Assembly: GCA_038501785.1 (NCBI GenBank)
Contig: JBAMJR010000004.1
Span: forward strand, 620,001-684,000
Reading direction: 5' to 3'
Source of the DNA: Myoxocephalus aenaeus
Lineage: Eukaryota; Chordata; Actinopteri; Perciformes; Cottidae
Length of the DNA stretch: 64,000 bases
In this document: one piece after another, positions 49,237-63,618 of the stretch
Layout: each line of letters begins with the position of its first letter
Position numbering within the stretch: the first letter of the stretch is position 1
The notes under the pieces: generated by a model
The model's database searches: none
What the model saw: only the letters and a program-made list of their open reading frames with translations
Told to the model about the DNA's origin: nothing
Program-made: the position numbers and the translations under genes

Positions 49237-51168
49237 GAGCGGTGGTCACCTTTCTTTCAGTAGGCTGAGTAAGTATTTCCTCACTAAGACTACAGATATA
49301 TCAGATTCCATCATTGGAGGCCAGATTCAACACAACAATGCAAAGTTTGTGTAGTTGAGTTCAAAAGTATTCATCTCTTGTGTTTGTGTCTCACAGGGCA
49401 GGACTCCTGTGTGCTTTTGTCTCACTCCTGGGGCAGCTGAGGGTGGACGGTTGGCGGCTGAAAGAGAAAGAATCATTCTAAAAGCAATTTGTCACATACA
49501 ATACAGTATGTTCATGTAAACTGTACAGTATTAATACCGTTTATTTACTGAGAAGCACAATTAAATAAATCTACGACAAACCTAAATATGTCTTTATATT
49601 TTTTTTAAATCATAATATTTCTGATAAAATAAAAAAATTGACAATATATGACATTTTATATACAATAAATATTGTGATTTTTTATATATATATTTGATTT
49701 TCATTTGACTCAAAGGCATTAATGTAATTACTGTTAAGTATTGATCCTTGTAATATTGCATGTTGATATAAATAAAGTCAGTGGATTAAACACATTAGAG
49801 AAGATAGTTACATTTGTGCATGGATATAGCTCAGTTACCTGGCTAGGTCGCAACCCAAGGTAACGGCTGTGCTGGTGACATGCATTCTGCGAGATGGGAG
49901 GTGGAGTTCACTGATCGGTTTCACACAAAACTACAACAAAATATGGAGAGAGGGACATCCACATATTTGTTTGACCATATAACACTGAAAAATACTGATT
50001 GGGCCTTTAAATTACATTTGGATGTTCTATTTACAGTATACTGTACATTCACACAAGTAGAGTCAATATGTGATCCTGTTTTTGAGCAGTATGATAATAG
50101 TTTTTAGTGGTGATTCAGAATATTGCATATCCATCTGCAGCACTTCTACTCCATAATTGTATCTTGTGTAGTCCTCCAGGCTTTCTCATTGTTCTTCCAT
50201 TTCATTTGTCTCCATATTGTGCCCTGAATTGACCCTCGCTTTATAATTAGCTGTCTGCTGTGCTCTGGTCCTCTAGGTACAGTTATGCATTTGCACCGTG
50301 AGAAATGAGAAAGTTGAATACATCTGTCTCACACTCTTTATTTGCACAGTTTTAGTATGAGATTTACAGTGGAGCCTGTAAATGTGACAGCTTGGTACTC
50401 CAATTGAAAAGAAGGAAAAAAAACTATTAGGTGAGTCTCATGGCATGCAATTCAACGCCATCAGTCTACTCCACTACATGAATATGAAAGATAGTGGGAC
50501 CATGGGATAATGATGCAGATACAACAAGCAAAGGTAGTGGCTAGTGGATGAATGCTGACAGCTTGGATTATTAGTGTTCATTCCCATGACAGTCCAATGA
50601 GACAAAAACACAATGACAAAAAATATTGCTTTTCAACTTTCACTTGATTTCATTAGCAACACGTTTTTTTCTACTTTTATTTTTAAAGTATTTTTGCAAC
50701 CTGTAATCTGATTGTGTGGTTCAAGTGGTGATGGTGGATGAGTACAATTTTAGTGTACAGCGCACAATTCTATTGTTTAACATGATGGCCATAATTTCTG
50801 TTGTACATTACATTGTACACATCTACGACAAGTACAGTAGGTCAACGTTGGCTAAGAGTTTGATTGCTTGTATTACTTGACACTTTAGATGTCTTTTTAG
50901 TGATGTCCTAGTTTAAGGCATTACTTTTTGAATTTAACATGAAACAGTTAGGAAAATTAAAGCTCCTTTACTTTTTTGGGGGGCTGAATTCTTCATCAGG
51001 AGCTCTTCCTCACTCTTCATGTCCTCGTACTCCCATGAATCGATACCAGAGCCACTAATGTGGCATAGCAAAACAAACAGCAAAGCCTGGCCTTACAAGA
51101 GCATATAAGTCCATTGTACATGTTTATAACACAATTCAACCATAAATAATAACATAAACCATAAATAT
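49237..51168. other. Intergenic, no gene seen
   Basis: AT-rich. No exon, RNA gene or mobile element recognised. Confidence 0.45.
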
Positions 51169-51247
51169 GACTCGAGAGAACTCAAAAGTGACTCAAGAGA
51201 ACTCAAAAGTGACTCGAGAGAACTCAAAAGTGACTCGAGAGAGCTCC
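51169..51247. repeat. 21-bp tandem repeat, about 3.7 copies
   Basis: The unit GACTCGAGAGAACTCAAAAGT is repeated with one CTCAAGAG variant. Being 21 bp it keeps a reading frame open, but there is no sign of a gene. Confidence 0.9.
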
Positions 51248-53794
51248 CCAAGTTATGGAAGTATCAATTTTCATATCCCTAGCTTGATGCCGCACATGTT
51301 TAGCGCACCTTTCTGCAAAGCTTACAACCAAGATATCAACCACATTGCATTTTTTTCCAGCCAGCTCAGCGGCTCTAAAACTACGGTTCACGAAATATGC
51401 ACTAAATGAATTACTACAAATATTTAACTTCAGTTAATCAAAGTCAAACTTTGCAGAGATAATGTTAACATATTGTGCTATTTTATATTAGAAAAAAAAA
51501 CGATGATATGCATAATTAAAAAGAAGAACTACATCCTGGAACTTTTTTTTTTCTTTCCTGTGTTCTATCATCAACCAATAAACCAGTAACACATATACTG
51601 CTATATGAACCTCTTAACTGCTATCACAAGTGTTTTCTGTATATTATACCTTTTGAAATTATTCAAATAGCCCTTGTGGTTGAGGAGATATTCTGTATTT
51701 AGTATGGCTATGCAAACCATTCGGAATTTTTTAGAAAAATGGGTGGGGCTCAACTGGGGTTAAAAAGGTTGAATATTGTGTTTTCTATGCTGGCTTTTTA
51801 ACAAATGTGTGTGGATGAAGGAGATTTGGAGTTCTTTGAAGGTACTTTGCAAAAATTTGAAGTTGTAAGAATACCCAAATTATCCTTCGGAACCACCATG
51901 TGTGGAGTTTGAACATTTTGTACTTTGACGGGCCCCTAAGTGAGAGCGTCTTAAAACAAACAAACAAAAAACGATTTGGCAGACCATAATGCATGCTGCT
52001 TCCAGGATTGTCTTATTTATCGATAAACAATAACATGCCATCAGAATTATTTGAAAGATGTTACAATCACATACAAAATGTAGAAACCTTTGAGAGTAAA
52101 TGCTCAAAAACAGTCAGAGGACATAATCCAGGGTTTGCAGAATGGTAATATATATGGTGAATGAGTTGCACTGAGGCATAGAAGATACAGTAGCTTGAGC
52201 ATGGATATTTGCTGTGTATTTATTCTGTTTTCAGTTTCTTTTCTCCTCTCTTGCATATCTTCACGGGTGTGTATCCTGTATTGTCCTAGCAAGTTTTCAT
52301 TGTTCTAATTCTGCCCAGTGAGTAATGTGTCCGGATTTACAGGACAATATATCTTCATATAGGCCCGTGCATGTAACATATAGTGACTTTGACACATCGA
52401 AACCAAAATCATTTCTCACATCACGGCATGGTGGGCAGTGTAGATTTTTGATTAACAGCTGTAATCGAACTTGAGCCCATCTTTCCGAACCATTTCCCCT
52501 TGGCTGTCCAAAAAAAGAATCACGTTGGATTTCGAGCTGTCTCAGACTTCAAAAGGCGTGAGATGGGAAAGAAGCGAGGAAGTGCAAGTGGAGGCACATA
52601 GAGAGAGGGTTGGGCATGGGTGGTGGTGGGAATGTACTTGAAAGGAAGACAAACAGACTAAGAAGGAGAGGGAGACAAAGAGGAGAAACGTGTGGTGTGA
52701 TGTACACATGTGTGGTGGGAAGAAAAGGGGTAAGCAATTGCCTGCCAATATACCCACAAAGGTGAGAGAGCAGAAGACACAACACCTTTGGTCAAGTTCT
52801 GAAGTCCTCTTTCGTTAAAAAAAATATATATTTTAAAGGTTGGAAAGGGTTTCAGTGGTATCGACTTTCCTTTCAGTCTGTGAGGAAAGCCTACAGGAAC
52901 CCCACTGAAAGTCCGAGTTAGTCCACCCAGCAGATGTATAAATGTGGGACACAATCCATAATGGGGAAGACGTTTCTTTCCTCTGGCTTCTCTCTTGTCA
53001 GCATAAAATACAACACGACAGTAAAGAATACAACCATTACTTGTTTATGATGCTGGAGCAGGGAAAATTCTTCATCAGTTGTCATTCCAAACACGTACCG
53101 GTTCCTTTTAATTTCCCATGTTATACTGCAATAAATCTGCCCCAACATCATCCTAATGCTAACAAGGAGAGAAGGGATTTGGGTGAACTCCTTGTCATGC
53201 TGTTTTTTCTTCTTCTTTTTATCACTTTTCTAATCTAATCTATTCCTGTTGTTGTTTGCCATCCACTCCTACTGGAACTAACTTAAATAAGACTACCACT
53301 TGAGTTTTAAGCATGCATATATTCCTCCCACAATATTGTCGAAGCAGTATTTGTGAACATAAAAGATGTCCTAAAGCTAGAAACCAGAGAACCAAGATTG
53401 TGTCCAGAAGATGATGTCTTACTGATACTGTTCTGGTGATAACAGAGGTCACTTTGTAGATTCAGGGGATGCTTCGCCTCAACTTTAACATACAACAAAA
53501 TGTGATTTATATAAACTGTAAATGAGCTGCAGCAGTACTGTAAGGCACAACTTGTTCTCAGACAGAAATATCATCTTTATTCTGTAGGAACCAGATGAGC
53601 ACATTTACCATGTTTCTCACCAATCCCTTCTTAATTTCACTCTTCAATATATTGTAAATCAATTATGCATAAGTACAGCTTCACTTTTTATGGCCAGTCT
53701 CATTTTACACAAGTATGGCTTTAAAGAGTCCTCTCTCCGTTTGTCTTATGATGTTAGAAATAGGCTCCATTGAGAAGATGCAATGTGTCTTTGT
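51248..53794. other. Intergenic, no gene seen
   Basis: No supported exon. A purine-rich stretch at about 52555-52735 gives long minus-strand frames with Ser/Pro/Leu-rich composition, which I do not regard as coding. Confidence 0.45.
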
Positions 53795-53836
53795 GGATGT
53801 CTCCCATGGGGTAAAACACCCCCATGGGAGACATCC
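53795..53836. repeat. Perfect 17-bp hairpin with 8-nt loop
   Basis: GGATGTCTCCCATGGGG at 53795-53811 and its exact reverse complement at 53820-53836 flank TAAAACAC. The stem is GC-rich and stands alone. It is too short for a typical animal pre-miRNA unless extended by imperfect pairing. Confidence 0.85.
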
Positions 53837-56800
53837 ATGCTGAATACACAGCAGTTAGTGGCATATGCTAACAACTGGGCAAAGGTTCAAAAGAGTTGAA
53901 ATGTTCATTAATATCAAACTGCCCTTGTCATCATACAATTGCTGGTATTTCCCTTTCAGAGACAGATCTGGTATTTTCAAAGTGGGTCAAAGAATTTCTG
54001 CTGGATAACAGATGGTGTCTGCTCTCCAGTATCAATAAACAAACAAGTTCATTAGAAATGAACAGAGCAGCTTCATAATTGTGTTAATGTATCTGTTGGT
54101 TATATTGTGGTGACATATTTGAGCTAATTGGATTAAAAAAAACATTTGGAGCCGCATAATGCGCACACACACATACACTCCAGAAGTAGTTTAATAGAAT
54201 TTTTATTTTATTTTGCCTTACATAATAACCCTACTCTGGGTTTACTTACTTTTTCCAGCATACATTTGGCACATGACGGGAAACCATCCTGCAGAGGTTG
54301 TCAGGCCATCTCATGATTGAAAGAGACGGACACATTCCTGCTTAGGTGTGTCGATTTTAGGGATGAATTTCACCCAACTTGCATGTTGGAGGAGAGAACC
54401 TGCAAACTCACTCCTATAAAGATTTAGATTTTCTTTTCACAAAAATTTTAACATTTATTAGTTTTAGTCAATAAAAACTAAAGGCATTTATAACTCTCTT
54501 TGTCATTGATTTTTAATTTATGTCTCTTAAACATTTTGAGGCTCCGGCTCTCGCCATCTTTGTTGTGTTTACTGTGACCATGGTTACACGTGTAACTCTC
54601 GTCTATCGTTCTGTCGCCCCTTAGGGAAGCCTTGTGAGTGTCTAAACATAACCAGATATAACATTTATCATGCTCAATTGCTAATAGTGGATTGTGTACT
54701 GCAAGAGCGCAAATTGCACTGTTGGGAAAACTAATGACATACATTGTCAGTGAACATTTGACTGATATGCTCAGTTTCACCATTTTGAGATTTAGCGGAT
54801 ACGTTCATTAACATAATTTCCTCATTATATTGATATAAAAAATATTTTGGGTAATATCACGTTTCTTACCTTTTTGCTGTTGCTTTAGTATGTGTATATG
54901 AATGTAAATGCAAGGAGACAGGATTGCAAAAAGGGACATGCTGGGAGAGCTCACTAAATATTTTACCAGCAAAGAATGGTGTACAATGTAGCTGAACTGT
55001 TGGCGTACAAGCTGATCATCTGACTGCTTGTGTTTTCCCTCTCATCATGTCTCCCTGTTCCCAGAAACAGTAGGTACAATATTATCATTACTGACAGACA
55101 CAATGGCCAAATTATGACAATCCAAGTTGCAATAAACTGACAATATCCTTTAAACAATATGGATCATGTTAAAGAATATGGATGAAGGAACACAAATTAT
55201 AACTGACCCGGAACATCTGAGAAAATCCTGCGAACTGTTACTAAAGATGAGCTGCAGCTGTGGGAGATCAAGCAAATTGTATTGATATCTCGACAGGCTC
55301 GTCCCTGTGTTCATGTACAGGGAAAAGGCTCAAGAACAAAGACATCAAAGAGATAATAGTAATCCAGTGATTCACCAATGAGCAGCGTTGTATTTTCAGT
55401 GACAGGGCCAGTTTATTATAGTGGCAAACTGTCCTAAACTACTCCCACTGTGATTTTAAAATGCCTTTGTTTCATCTAGACGATGAAGGAGGTACAAAAT
55501 AAGTGTTGCCATCTGCAATAAAAGAGAGTTTCTCTTTTTAATGGCATGGGTATAGCCGAGTGGAGTGTGCACCTTGCTGTTCATCTCCTGCATGCGAGTG
55601 TGGGCTGTCTGGGTGATGGCCATTATGGTTCCTGCTACTGCCTATGCGTCTGCTCCGCCGGGATCACTGAAGTGTTGGAACTAACAAGCTTGGGATGCAG
55701 ACAGCGGATGCACAAATGGGATTTTGTCCTGAAAGCTTTAGAGTTTGCTCCCTGTCTTCAGTAGAAACAGGAGAGAGAATGGAGCTGTTTGCGGGGACTG
55801 CCTAAGTTATGCGCCACCAGAATGAGATGATTACATCTGATAATCTTACTAATGATCTACACTGGGGAGGAGAGCACATAAAAATGAATGAGCTACACCG
55901 ATGTACACAGTTTTCATTCGCACCCTATCATCTCTCTTTTTCTCTTATTCCTTTTCACTGTGGTTCAGATTTATGCAGAATCGGAGATGTTTGCCACCCA
56001 GGAATATGCAATATTCCTTGTCATAGTTCAAGCACATGCAGGATGTGGGCCATATATACACGCACACTAGGACGCATTAAAACTCTTAAACCCGTAGATA
56101 TTTCTTCACATATTAACACAGGCCTCTTCCTTTCTCTCTCACACAGACGCGCGCGCAAAAAGACACAAACATGCTGAAATCCGCAGAATGCTCTCCCGGC
56201 CCAAGGTTAGTACAGATTAAAAGACGTGTCATTGATGGAAGAGGCTCCTCCTCCCTCCCCGGCCTGTCACTGTGTGTTTGGGAACAACCCACTTCATTTT
56301 AGCAGCATAATGGGTAAACAGAGTGTGATCAGTCCAATTACCCCCTCATTGCAGAGGCGTTCTGGCGGGAATGGCTTGTAGAGAGAGGGAGCTGTCTGGC
56401 GTGCAGCGGAGTTGCAACAGTAGCACCTGCTGCCCAGAGCCCTCACTTGTATGAATCTCAATTTGTTTGTACAGCCGTGCCAAAAAACGGTGACCAAGAA
56501 GTGATCCCTCTGAGGAGGATGACAGTACTGGCTCGCCTTCTGATTGCTGTTTTCACTGCCCTGTCTAAGGACATGTGCAAGATCAGAAGGTGCTGTTCTC
56601 AGCAATGAACTCATGTCAATGTCATTCTTTCCACTGAGTTATTTTGTGCTTATTTCTGGCGGTGCAGCATTCAAGGACGGTGGATTTTCTTATCCTCCAC
56701 ACTACAGCATGTTCTACAGCTCAGCAGATGCAGGATTTTGCAGCCGAGAGTTCATCGACAGTACAGTAACAAGCTGTCGTCCTAAACATGCATTCTGAAA

Positions 56801-57900
56801 ATATATGTGATATGGTTGTAGCTGTTTTCAGACATTGTGTTCACTATCAAATGAAGAGTAGGACAGGACACCTGGCTGCACAGTAATAGTCCCCTCTTCA
56901 CTTTTCTAGTTTCTCTCTAACAATCAGGACTACTTGACATGTTCGCGCAAGTGTGGAAGTTTGCACTGAGTATGCTCAGGTCTTAGATTGGTTTAACCTT
57001 GACAGAAAGGAGTAATTGCTCTCATATTATATGTAACATCCACCCCCACATTACAGCAACATATCTCATTAAATTCTATGTCCTGGTCTTGTATTCCAAA
57101 TAGGGGTTTGTCGTCCTTGAAAAAGATGGAAATCCTTCTCTTGAAGGTTCTCCCTTGTGCAGCTGTCCACTGAAGCAAACATATCTAACGTGTGTTTCAA
57201 CTCTTTATCACCAGGCATCATACATTTCTAAAGGGGGGAAAAATAAAATGAGGAATTAAAAAATAAAATAAAACGACTAATGTAACATTTCTGCAACAAC
57301 TGAGAGCCCTATCCGTAGGAAATAGGACTTGCCTTTCAGAATTCATTTGGCTCCACTAATTGAAACTAATACATTCCAAATAGCATATTGATTTGGAGAA
57401 TGATGTGCGCAGTAAACTAAAAAAAAAAAAAAAAAAGGATGAATAATGCAAAATGTGAAGGTGCCAAGATTAAAACAGAGTTGTTGAAGGCTTGCTGTTG
57501 CCTGGTGTGGCACCACAAGTCATGAAGATCACAGCAAACATATCACAGTGTGACTTCAAAGGTCCTCTTGTTTCCTGGGCTGTTGTGCAGTAGAAGGCCT
57601 GAGGTGCATTGAATTAGCGGCCTAATTATAAAAAGCTTAGTGTGTCACCAGAAATACAGGCACAGTAGAAAACCCTGCACCTCTGCAGTTATGCACATAA
57701 AATGACATCAGATCACGTCTGGATCTTTGTCAGGAAGTCCAACTGAATTTGCCCAAAATGTCCTCCCCGTGCACACGCGCTTGCACATAGTTGACAGGTG
57801 AATCCGGACGTGATTGATGCAAGTAAATTAGCTTTTTTTGTCATTTCAAATGCAACAATAACCACAGCGTGAACACAACACTGTTCTGCAAACCACAAAT
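53837..57900. other. Intergenic, upstream of the SorCS gene
   Basis: No exon recognised on either strand. Short frames such as 55809-56177 and 56294-56614 have no domain or verified splice partners. Confidence 0.45.
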
Positions 57901-58287
57901 TACTTTTCCTGTCAACTGCTCCGAGTCAATAACGTGCTGTTTTGGATAACTTTTATAAAAACGTTACAAATTAAAAACGCTGCCGTCCCAGGCGAAAAAA
58001 TAAATCGTGGAATAATTTTGAAAAGGATTCCAGCATTTTAAAGCCTTTTCTTCCGAAATGTCCTCATGAACAATGAGCTCGAATCGTTTCTGCAGTCACT
58101 CTCTGCCGGCGCGTTTGCCTGATGCGCAGCGCCTCCCCAACTGGTCCCGTCCCTCACATTGACAAATTCCTGGACGTGAGCTGGTCTGCTGATGGCTTCT
58201 TGCTCGTAAAGATGATACCCTGAATGTTTTAGAAGTTGCTTTACCTATCTTCTCCCCGCTGGTAGACTATCACTTTGGAAGAACACA
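57900..58287 (+). promoter_or_regulatory. Promoter and 5' UTR region of the SorCS gene
   Basis: The sequence becomes richer in GC before the start codon, with a GCCGGCGCG...GATGCGCAGCGCC block at about 58106-58133. There is no clear TATA box. Transcription start cannot be fixed from sequence; this call rests on position only. Confidence 0.4.
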
Positions 58288-58977
58288 ATGGGACTGTGGT
58301 CATTTCTGAGTTTTTCTTTTTTGGCTTTCGTGTTGCTGTACTCCTTTCACCCCAAGTTTGTGGCTCAAGCGGAAGTGAGTTCTCCAAAAGGAAGATTTTA
58401 TCGCCTGGAGGTAACACCGCTGGAGGCACTTACAATCCGACAATCAACGGAGGTTAAAGTCGACAATAGCGCAAAAGTTTCCATCGCTTCTGAATCGGAA
58501 GCAGCCGTTGCTTTGAAACCGAACAATGGCAAGGAAGAAGGGAATGAAACACAGAGCGGACTTGGACACGGGGCGCTGATCGGCAACAAAATGGCACCAA
58601 ACTGTCACAACCGTCTCAAAATACCAGGTAAAAAGTGTGATAAGATATCCGAGGACAACCAAGAGCGATCTGCATTGAATATAATGTTAGAAAACACATT
58701 TCCTGAGATGAAAAAGAGGGCAAAAAGGAGTGTGCCTTCAACATACACCGACAATGTGGATAGGAGTACAAGTGGAGAAGCGCAGTCAAGAGAGAGGTTT
58801 GTGGAGACTGTCCAAGGTGTTTCCAACTCTAGACCCGAGTACCGGCGCACGGCGGAGGAAGCCAGAGGGTCGCACCCGAGGCAAAGTGAGCCACACCTGG
58901 ACACTTCTACTTTTGCTCTATCGGGAGACTCGGCGCACAACCAGGCGATGGTGCACTGGTCCGGACACAACAGCAGC
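58288..58977 (+). CDS. sorcs1/sorcs3: SorCS-family VPS10-domain receptor, first coding exon (partial gene)
   Basis: The exon encodes residues 1-230 and ends at a GTGAGT donor in phase 0. Residues 1-28 form a hydrophobic signal peptide (SFLSFSFLAFVLLYSF...AQA). Residues 29-147 are a poorly conserved propeptide ending in a furin-type RAKR site at 144-147. The exon closes with TFALSGDSAHNQAMVHWSGH and NSS, the hallmark start of the SorCS VPS10 beta-propeller; in the family the next exon continues with a VILILTK-like segment. SorCS proteins are type I membrane sorting receptors, mainly neuronal, moving between Golgi, endosomes and cell surface. Paralogue choice is open: the junction fits SorCS1 and SorCS3, with a faint lean to SorCS1. 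The ATG (context CACAATGG) is the only good start before the signal peptide. The frame continues to 59088 in the intron, which is not coding. Confidence 0.88.
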
Positions 58978-59806
58978 GTGAGTTTCAGTTTTACAAAAAC
59001 ACATCATAATGGTTTTAGCGAACACGCTATTTTCAAACACACGTGTTACATTGCAAATATGTATCTCTCTCTCTCTCTGAAATTCTAATTCTGAACCTTT
59101 TAAAAATAGATTTACCTGCATTTGTGACAGTTTTACGCACAGCCGTTTCTGTGCGCAGGAGGAGAATTTCTACCTCCAAACTATTTATTTCATACTAACA
59201 TAGTGCTGAATTGACCAGTACATGTTCTCTATTTACATGCATGGTCGTGTTTTTGTTTGTTATTGCTATTAGAGGTTATTTGTGTAAACGGATTGCGCGC
59301 CCGGTGGATGCGACTGTTCACCTGCAGGATTCCCTCTTGTTTGTTCAAAACTGAGTGAATAATTTTTTTAACAACTTGTTTGTCTCCTGAACTTTAAATT
59401 AGCAGTTAACCCCGCAGGTACATGTATGTGACACTGAGCTATGTTACGGTGCAGGTATTTTGACAGCAATCACAACACATTAATTATTTATGAAATAATC
59501 AAATGTCTCTCAGGAAGGGGCAGTAGCTACTAATAAGGATTGTGTCCAACCAACCTTAATGCGACGCTGATGAGACACAGAATGACCTTCTTGCAAATGA
59601 ACCAGCCTTTTATCGTTGGCATTTGACTCACACTTACACTGTTGCTGGTTGTCTAATTGCCTGGGTGAATAGAGCATTGCAATATGTTTGTTGTTGAAAA
59701 GTTGCCACGCTTTGCACTTCAAAACAGGTTGATGGAAATATACACAGCTTAAGACATTGCAGCAACCACCCAGATCACCCCCCCCCATCCTCACACAGAC
59801 ACACAC

Positions 59807-59887
<81 letters not shown>
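59807..59887. repeat. (CA)n microsatellite
   Basis: About 40 CA units in SorCS intron 1, preceded by a C-rich tract. Confidence 0.97.
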
Positions 59888-59888
<1 letters not shown>

Positions 59889-62800
59889 ATTTTACCATCA
59901 CAAAGACAAAGCCATGGAGATTCTTATCTCATGCAGCATGCACAAGTGTTTGCAAGCTTCAGCATTTATCAGGTACAATGATCTTACAATTACAAACAGG
60001 CTTGTACAAAACAAAGGGGCTACTCTGCCTTTTTTTACTGCAGGTAATTCAGATCACCTCAGTTTGCTGGGCAAAAGGGTGTGTGCCAGCAACATTAATC
60101 AGAAGATTTGTGTGTCCCAGAAACTCTGTAAATATCCAACAATGCAGATATATTTACCAGGATGGCTTATTTCAGCCTCTACATGTATTTTTTTGTCATC
60201 TGGTTCATGTTCTGTTTGGTAACATACAGTATGTCATTACGTTAGAGGCATCGCAGACTTTGGCCACGTTGATGCATTGCTGTGGACAGTCTCTATGGAA
60301 ATAAACCAAAAATGCACCTAGTAAAATCTGATTTGTGGGCTGCATTGTGAAATATGTTGTTGGTTTGAGACGTCTTCACCAACAATGGCCTTTTGTACTG
60401 CAGGACACTGTTCACTGGATCATCACTGATGGGCTTGTCACTGCAGCCAGTCAACATTTGAGATTTATACAGTCTGAACCCCTGTCTGGGGTTCAAAAAG
60501 TATGAGTGGAACTGCAGAGTTTAAATTGATGGCATTTTATGACTGGGTGTTAGAGCTCAGACTATAATAGATGTAAATGACTGATAATAAATCCAATCTA
60601 AAAGGGACATTTGAAGGAAAATTACTTCATGCCTATGGTCTAGGGTAGCTCTATCAAATAGTCAATTCAAGACTTTGCCTGTGATCTGGCCACGATGTAA
60701 AATCCCACAGGGGTGAAATGAGAATGATGTAGACAGTGATGGTGAATGCGCCAGGGGGGAGGGGGGGGGATCCTCACAGTTCAGATTTGATAAAGAATTT
60801 CATCGTATAAAAACCTAAAATCTGTCCACAAATCAGCCCTACCAACTATTATTTGATTTCTGGGATTGTCTGAGACATCAAAGCCTGCAGTCATAGCTCT
60901 ACGGTCCCTGACTGATTGGACTCGACCATGGCGATGAAACATATACTGCACAAATTCCCTTTTAAATTCACGCTTCTTAACTACATGTAGTATTGATTGA
61001 CTGCACTTTTTAAATCTGCCCTGAATGTGAATGGGGATGGAGATATAAAGATTCAGGATTTGTAATGACATGTGTCATAAATATGAGCAAAGTCGGAAAT
61101 TAAACCAATTAAAAAATATGGATAAATACACTTGGCTTGGGATGCACTATATGGTAAATCAATATCTCAGTCTTTTTGCCTCACATGGGTGTTCAAGCTG
61201 TGATACGATGTTGGTTATCTTTCTAACCAGCCTTTGCAGCACATCCTACACTCAAGGGATGCAGAGTCCCCCCTGCTACCTCCCTGAAGGCAAAAGTCTT
61301 AGTGTGCGAGCCAGCTGGTGATCAGTGAGTTATTGGCAGCCAAATGATTTTAGGCTCCTGATTGACCGTTTTTGCAAGCTCCTCACAGACAGCTGACCAA
61401 ACTAGGACACTGTGTTGAAGCAGTTAATGAGCGTCTTTATCGACGTCAAATCTCTTGAGCTTTTGCTGCTAAAATTCTACTGTACGTTGGTGTAAATAAT
61501 GTCCACCTGTAATGAGGATATGGGTTTGATCATCTTCAGTGGTCTGTTATTAGAAACTTGCTCTGGAAGGAGCTGGACATTGACGATGCCAACTGTTCTT
61601 CTTGGCTTAGGGGTCAATCTCATTGTTTCTTTGTAATGTTTTGTCTGAGGTGGCTAGAATCAAACCAATCCGTCAGCTCTGTAAAATCTTTTCGTCTTTT
61701 TCGGCTGCGACTGAATGGGAATCAGACAGGCCTCCTGGGCCGCGTTGTCCGCATGCTTAATCAGAACGAAGCGGTTATTGTTGCACATAATCTCAACGGT
61801 ATAAATAGACAATATAAAAAAAAGGAAATGGCACGGCCCTCGGGGACACTTGTGTTTAAAACCGGTTCATTAGATAGACAGCCATTCCATTTAACATGCC
61901 AGAGCTGGTTCCATAGAAACTCCTTGATCCATAAAATCAAATGGAATGGGTTCCCAATTCACACAGGCATTTGACCAGAGTTTGTGGGTCTTACAGGATG
62001 ATGAAAAGTGCATTAAAAAGATAACTTTGAGGTCTTCAGATACAACAAAGAGAAAAGTTTCAATGTGGTTTTGTTTTTCTGATACTTTTCTATTCATATT
62101 CTACAAACACAACTGCACTGGTTTTACAGTTGGGTAAAATCCCTTTTTAATAAAAAAAAACCCACATGATGTTCAGTCAAAGGGGGCTAAGATGTGACCA
62201 TGTAAAACTTTCTATTCATGCACTTTTCATCTTCCTCTGGCCCCCTGGTTGCTAGCTACGGAGATATTATCCATAGTACGTTTGAGAACATTTTGAGGTG
62301 TCATTACAAATCATTTTTATTGTCCAGCACCTCAGCATTTAGTCAGACCAACTTGTTTTCCATAGTATTGTTAATACATCATCTGATTCAACTGATGGCC
62401 AGTCAAGTGTCTGATTATTTTTTCTAGATATGGATTTTAAAGTGGTAGCCAATGAAAAACAAAAAAAAATAATGGTAATTTTAGCCATTTTCATCCTCCA
62501 CCTGCTTGCCCTGAGGGGTGTCAGCACCATAAATCTGTTCCTTAATTCCGCCCGTCTCAAGCCTTTAGGGGTTCACTGTCCACTGATGTGATTGTAAGAT
62601 GCTGATAGAAACGGCAGCAATCCTGCGTGCTCTTTAAGAGGTAGACTGCTGGTTACAACAGCAAAAACTATTTATCAGGAGCCTAGGTGGGAAATAAAAA
62701 TAAATGTGCTGAAAGAAATACAAAATGTTCTATGTTTTTTTGCTTTAGTGTTATTTTATGGCACGCAGGATACCATTTCCCCCCTCTGCCTAGAAATAAT

Positions 62801-63553
62801 TCGGTGAGAAATACTGGTACTTTTACTCCTCAAATGACATGCATGTGTGCCGCTTTTTTCATGAATCATTTGTGCTTGGGGGCCGTAATGCATCACATCA
62901 ACATAGGCTCTCAGCACTTCCTCAGCACTTAGATGTACTTTTGGCTCACAAAGTGCATTTTAAACAGCAAATATAGAGGCCTGCCACCAGGATGTTCCAG
63001 CGCACTGTCGTTGCTTGATTCCTATCTGACTTCCTATCAGTCTCAGCCTCTCTCTCTCTCTATTTAACGCACACACACATAGACACACTTATTTCTATTT
63101 TAATCAAAGTGACAAAGCGGGTGCAGAATCATATTCGACAGGTTTGCATTTGATTAATTACTTTAATAACTGTCGCAGTGTGGTAGACACATACTTTAGC
63201 AGTGATTAGGTTATGAAAACAAATTTATGCATTTTCTGATTGGGAAAATCACAAATTTCAAATTCAAATTGGGTGATGACCTCTTTATTAATCATCACAG
63301 AGATAGAGTTAACACAGACTGCGGCACTTAATGGAATGAGTTTTTATGCTTAAAGGACCTGATCTTTAGTATTATTGTTTTTATAAAAGGAGAACAGAGT
63401 TTGGTAACATTATACCTTGAGACTTGCAGGGCCTTTAAACATAGTTTTGCCTCAAGCAACAGCATTTACTATAATATATTTAAATATTACAGGGATTGCT
63501 CATATAAATGTTTTTCCCTATCTAGTGGGATAGAAAATACGCAACCTAAAGCA

Positions 63554-63591
<38 letters not shown>

Positions 63592-63618
63592 ATACACATA
63601 CACACGCACACACACACT
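63554..63618. repeat. (CA)n / (CATA)n compound microsatellite
   Basis: CA repeats passing into CATACA units in SorCS intron 1. Confidence 0.93.

Noticed and set aside
48835..49249. Repetitive minus-strand proteins (HLVLWSS-type repeats)
   Set aside because: Three overlapping frames all stem from the 29-bp minisatellite.
58605..58970. Minus-strand 121-codon frame
   Set aside because: Antisense shadow of the SorCS exon, whose plus-strand reading has clear family motifs.
58978..59088. Continuation of the SorCS reading frame to a stop at 59088
   Set aside because: A GTGAGT donor follows the conserved HNSS boundary, and the residues after it do not resemble the family.
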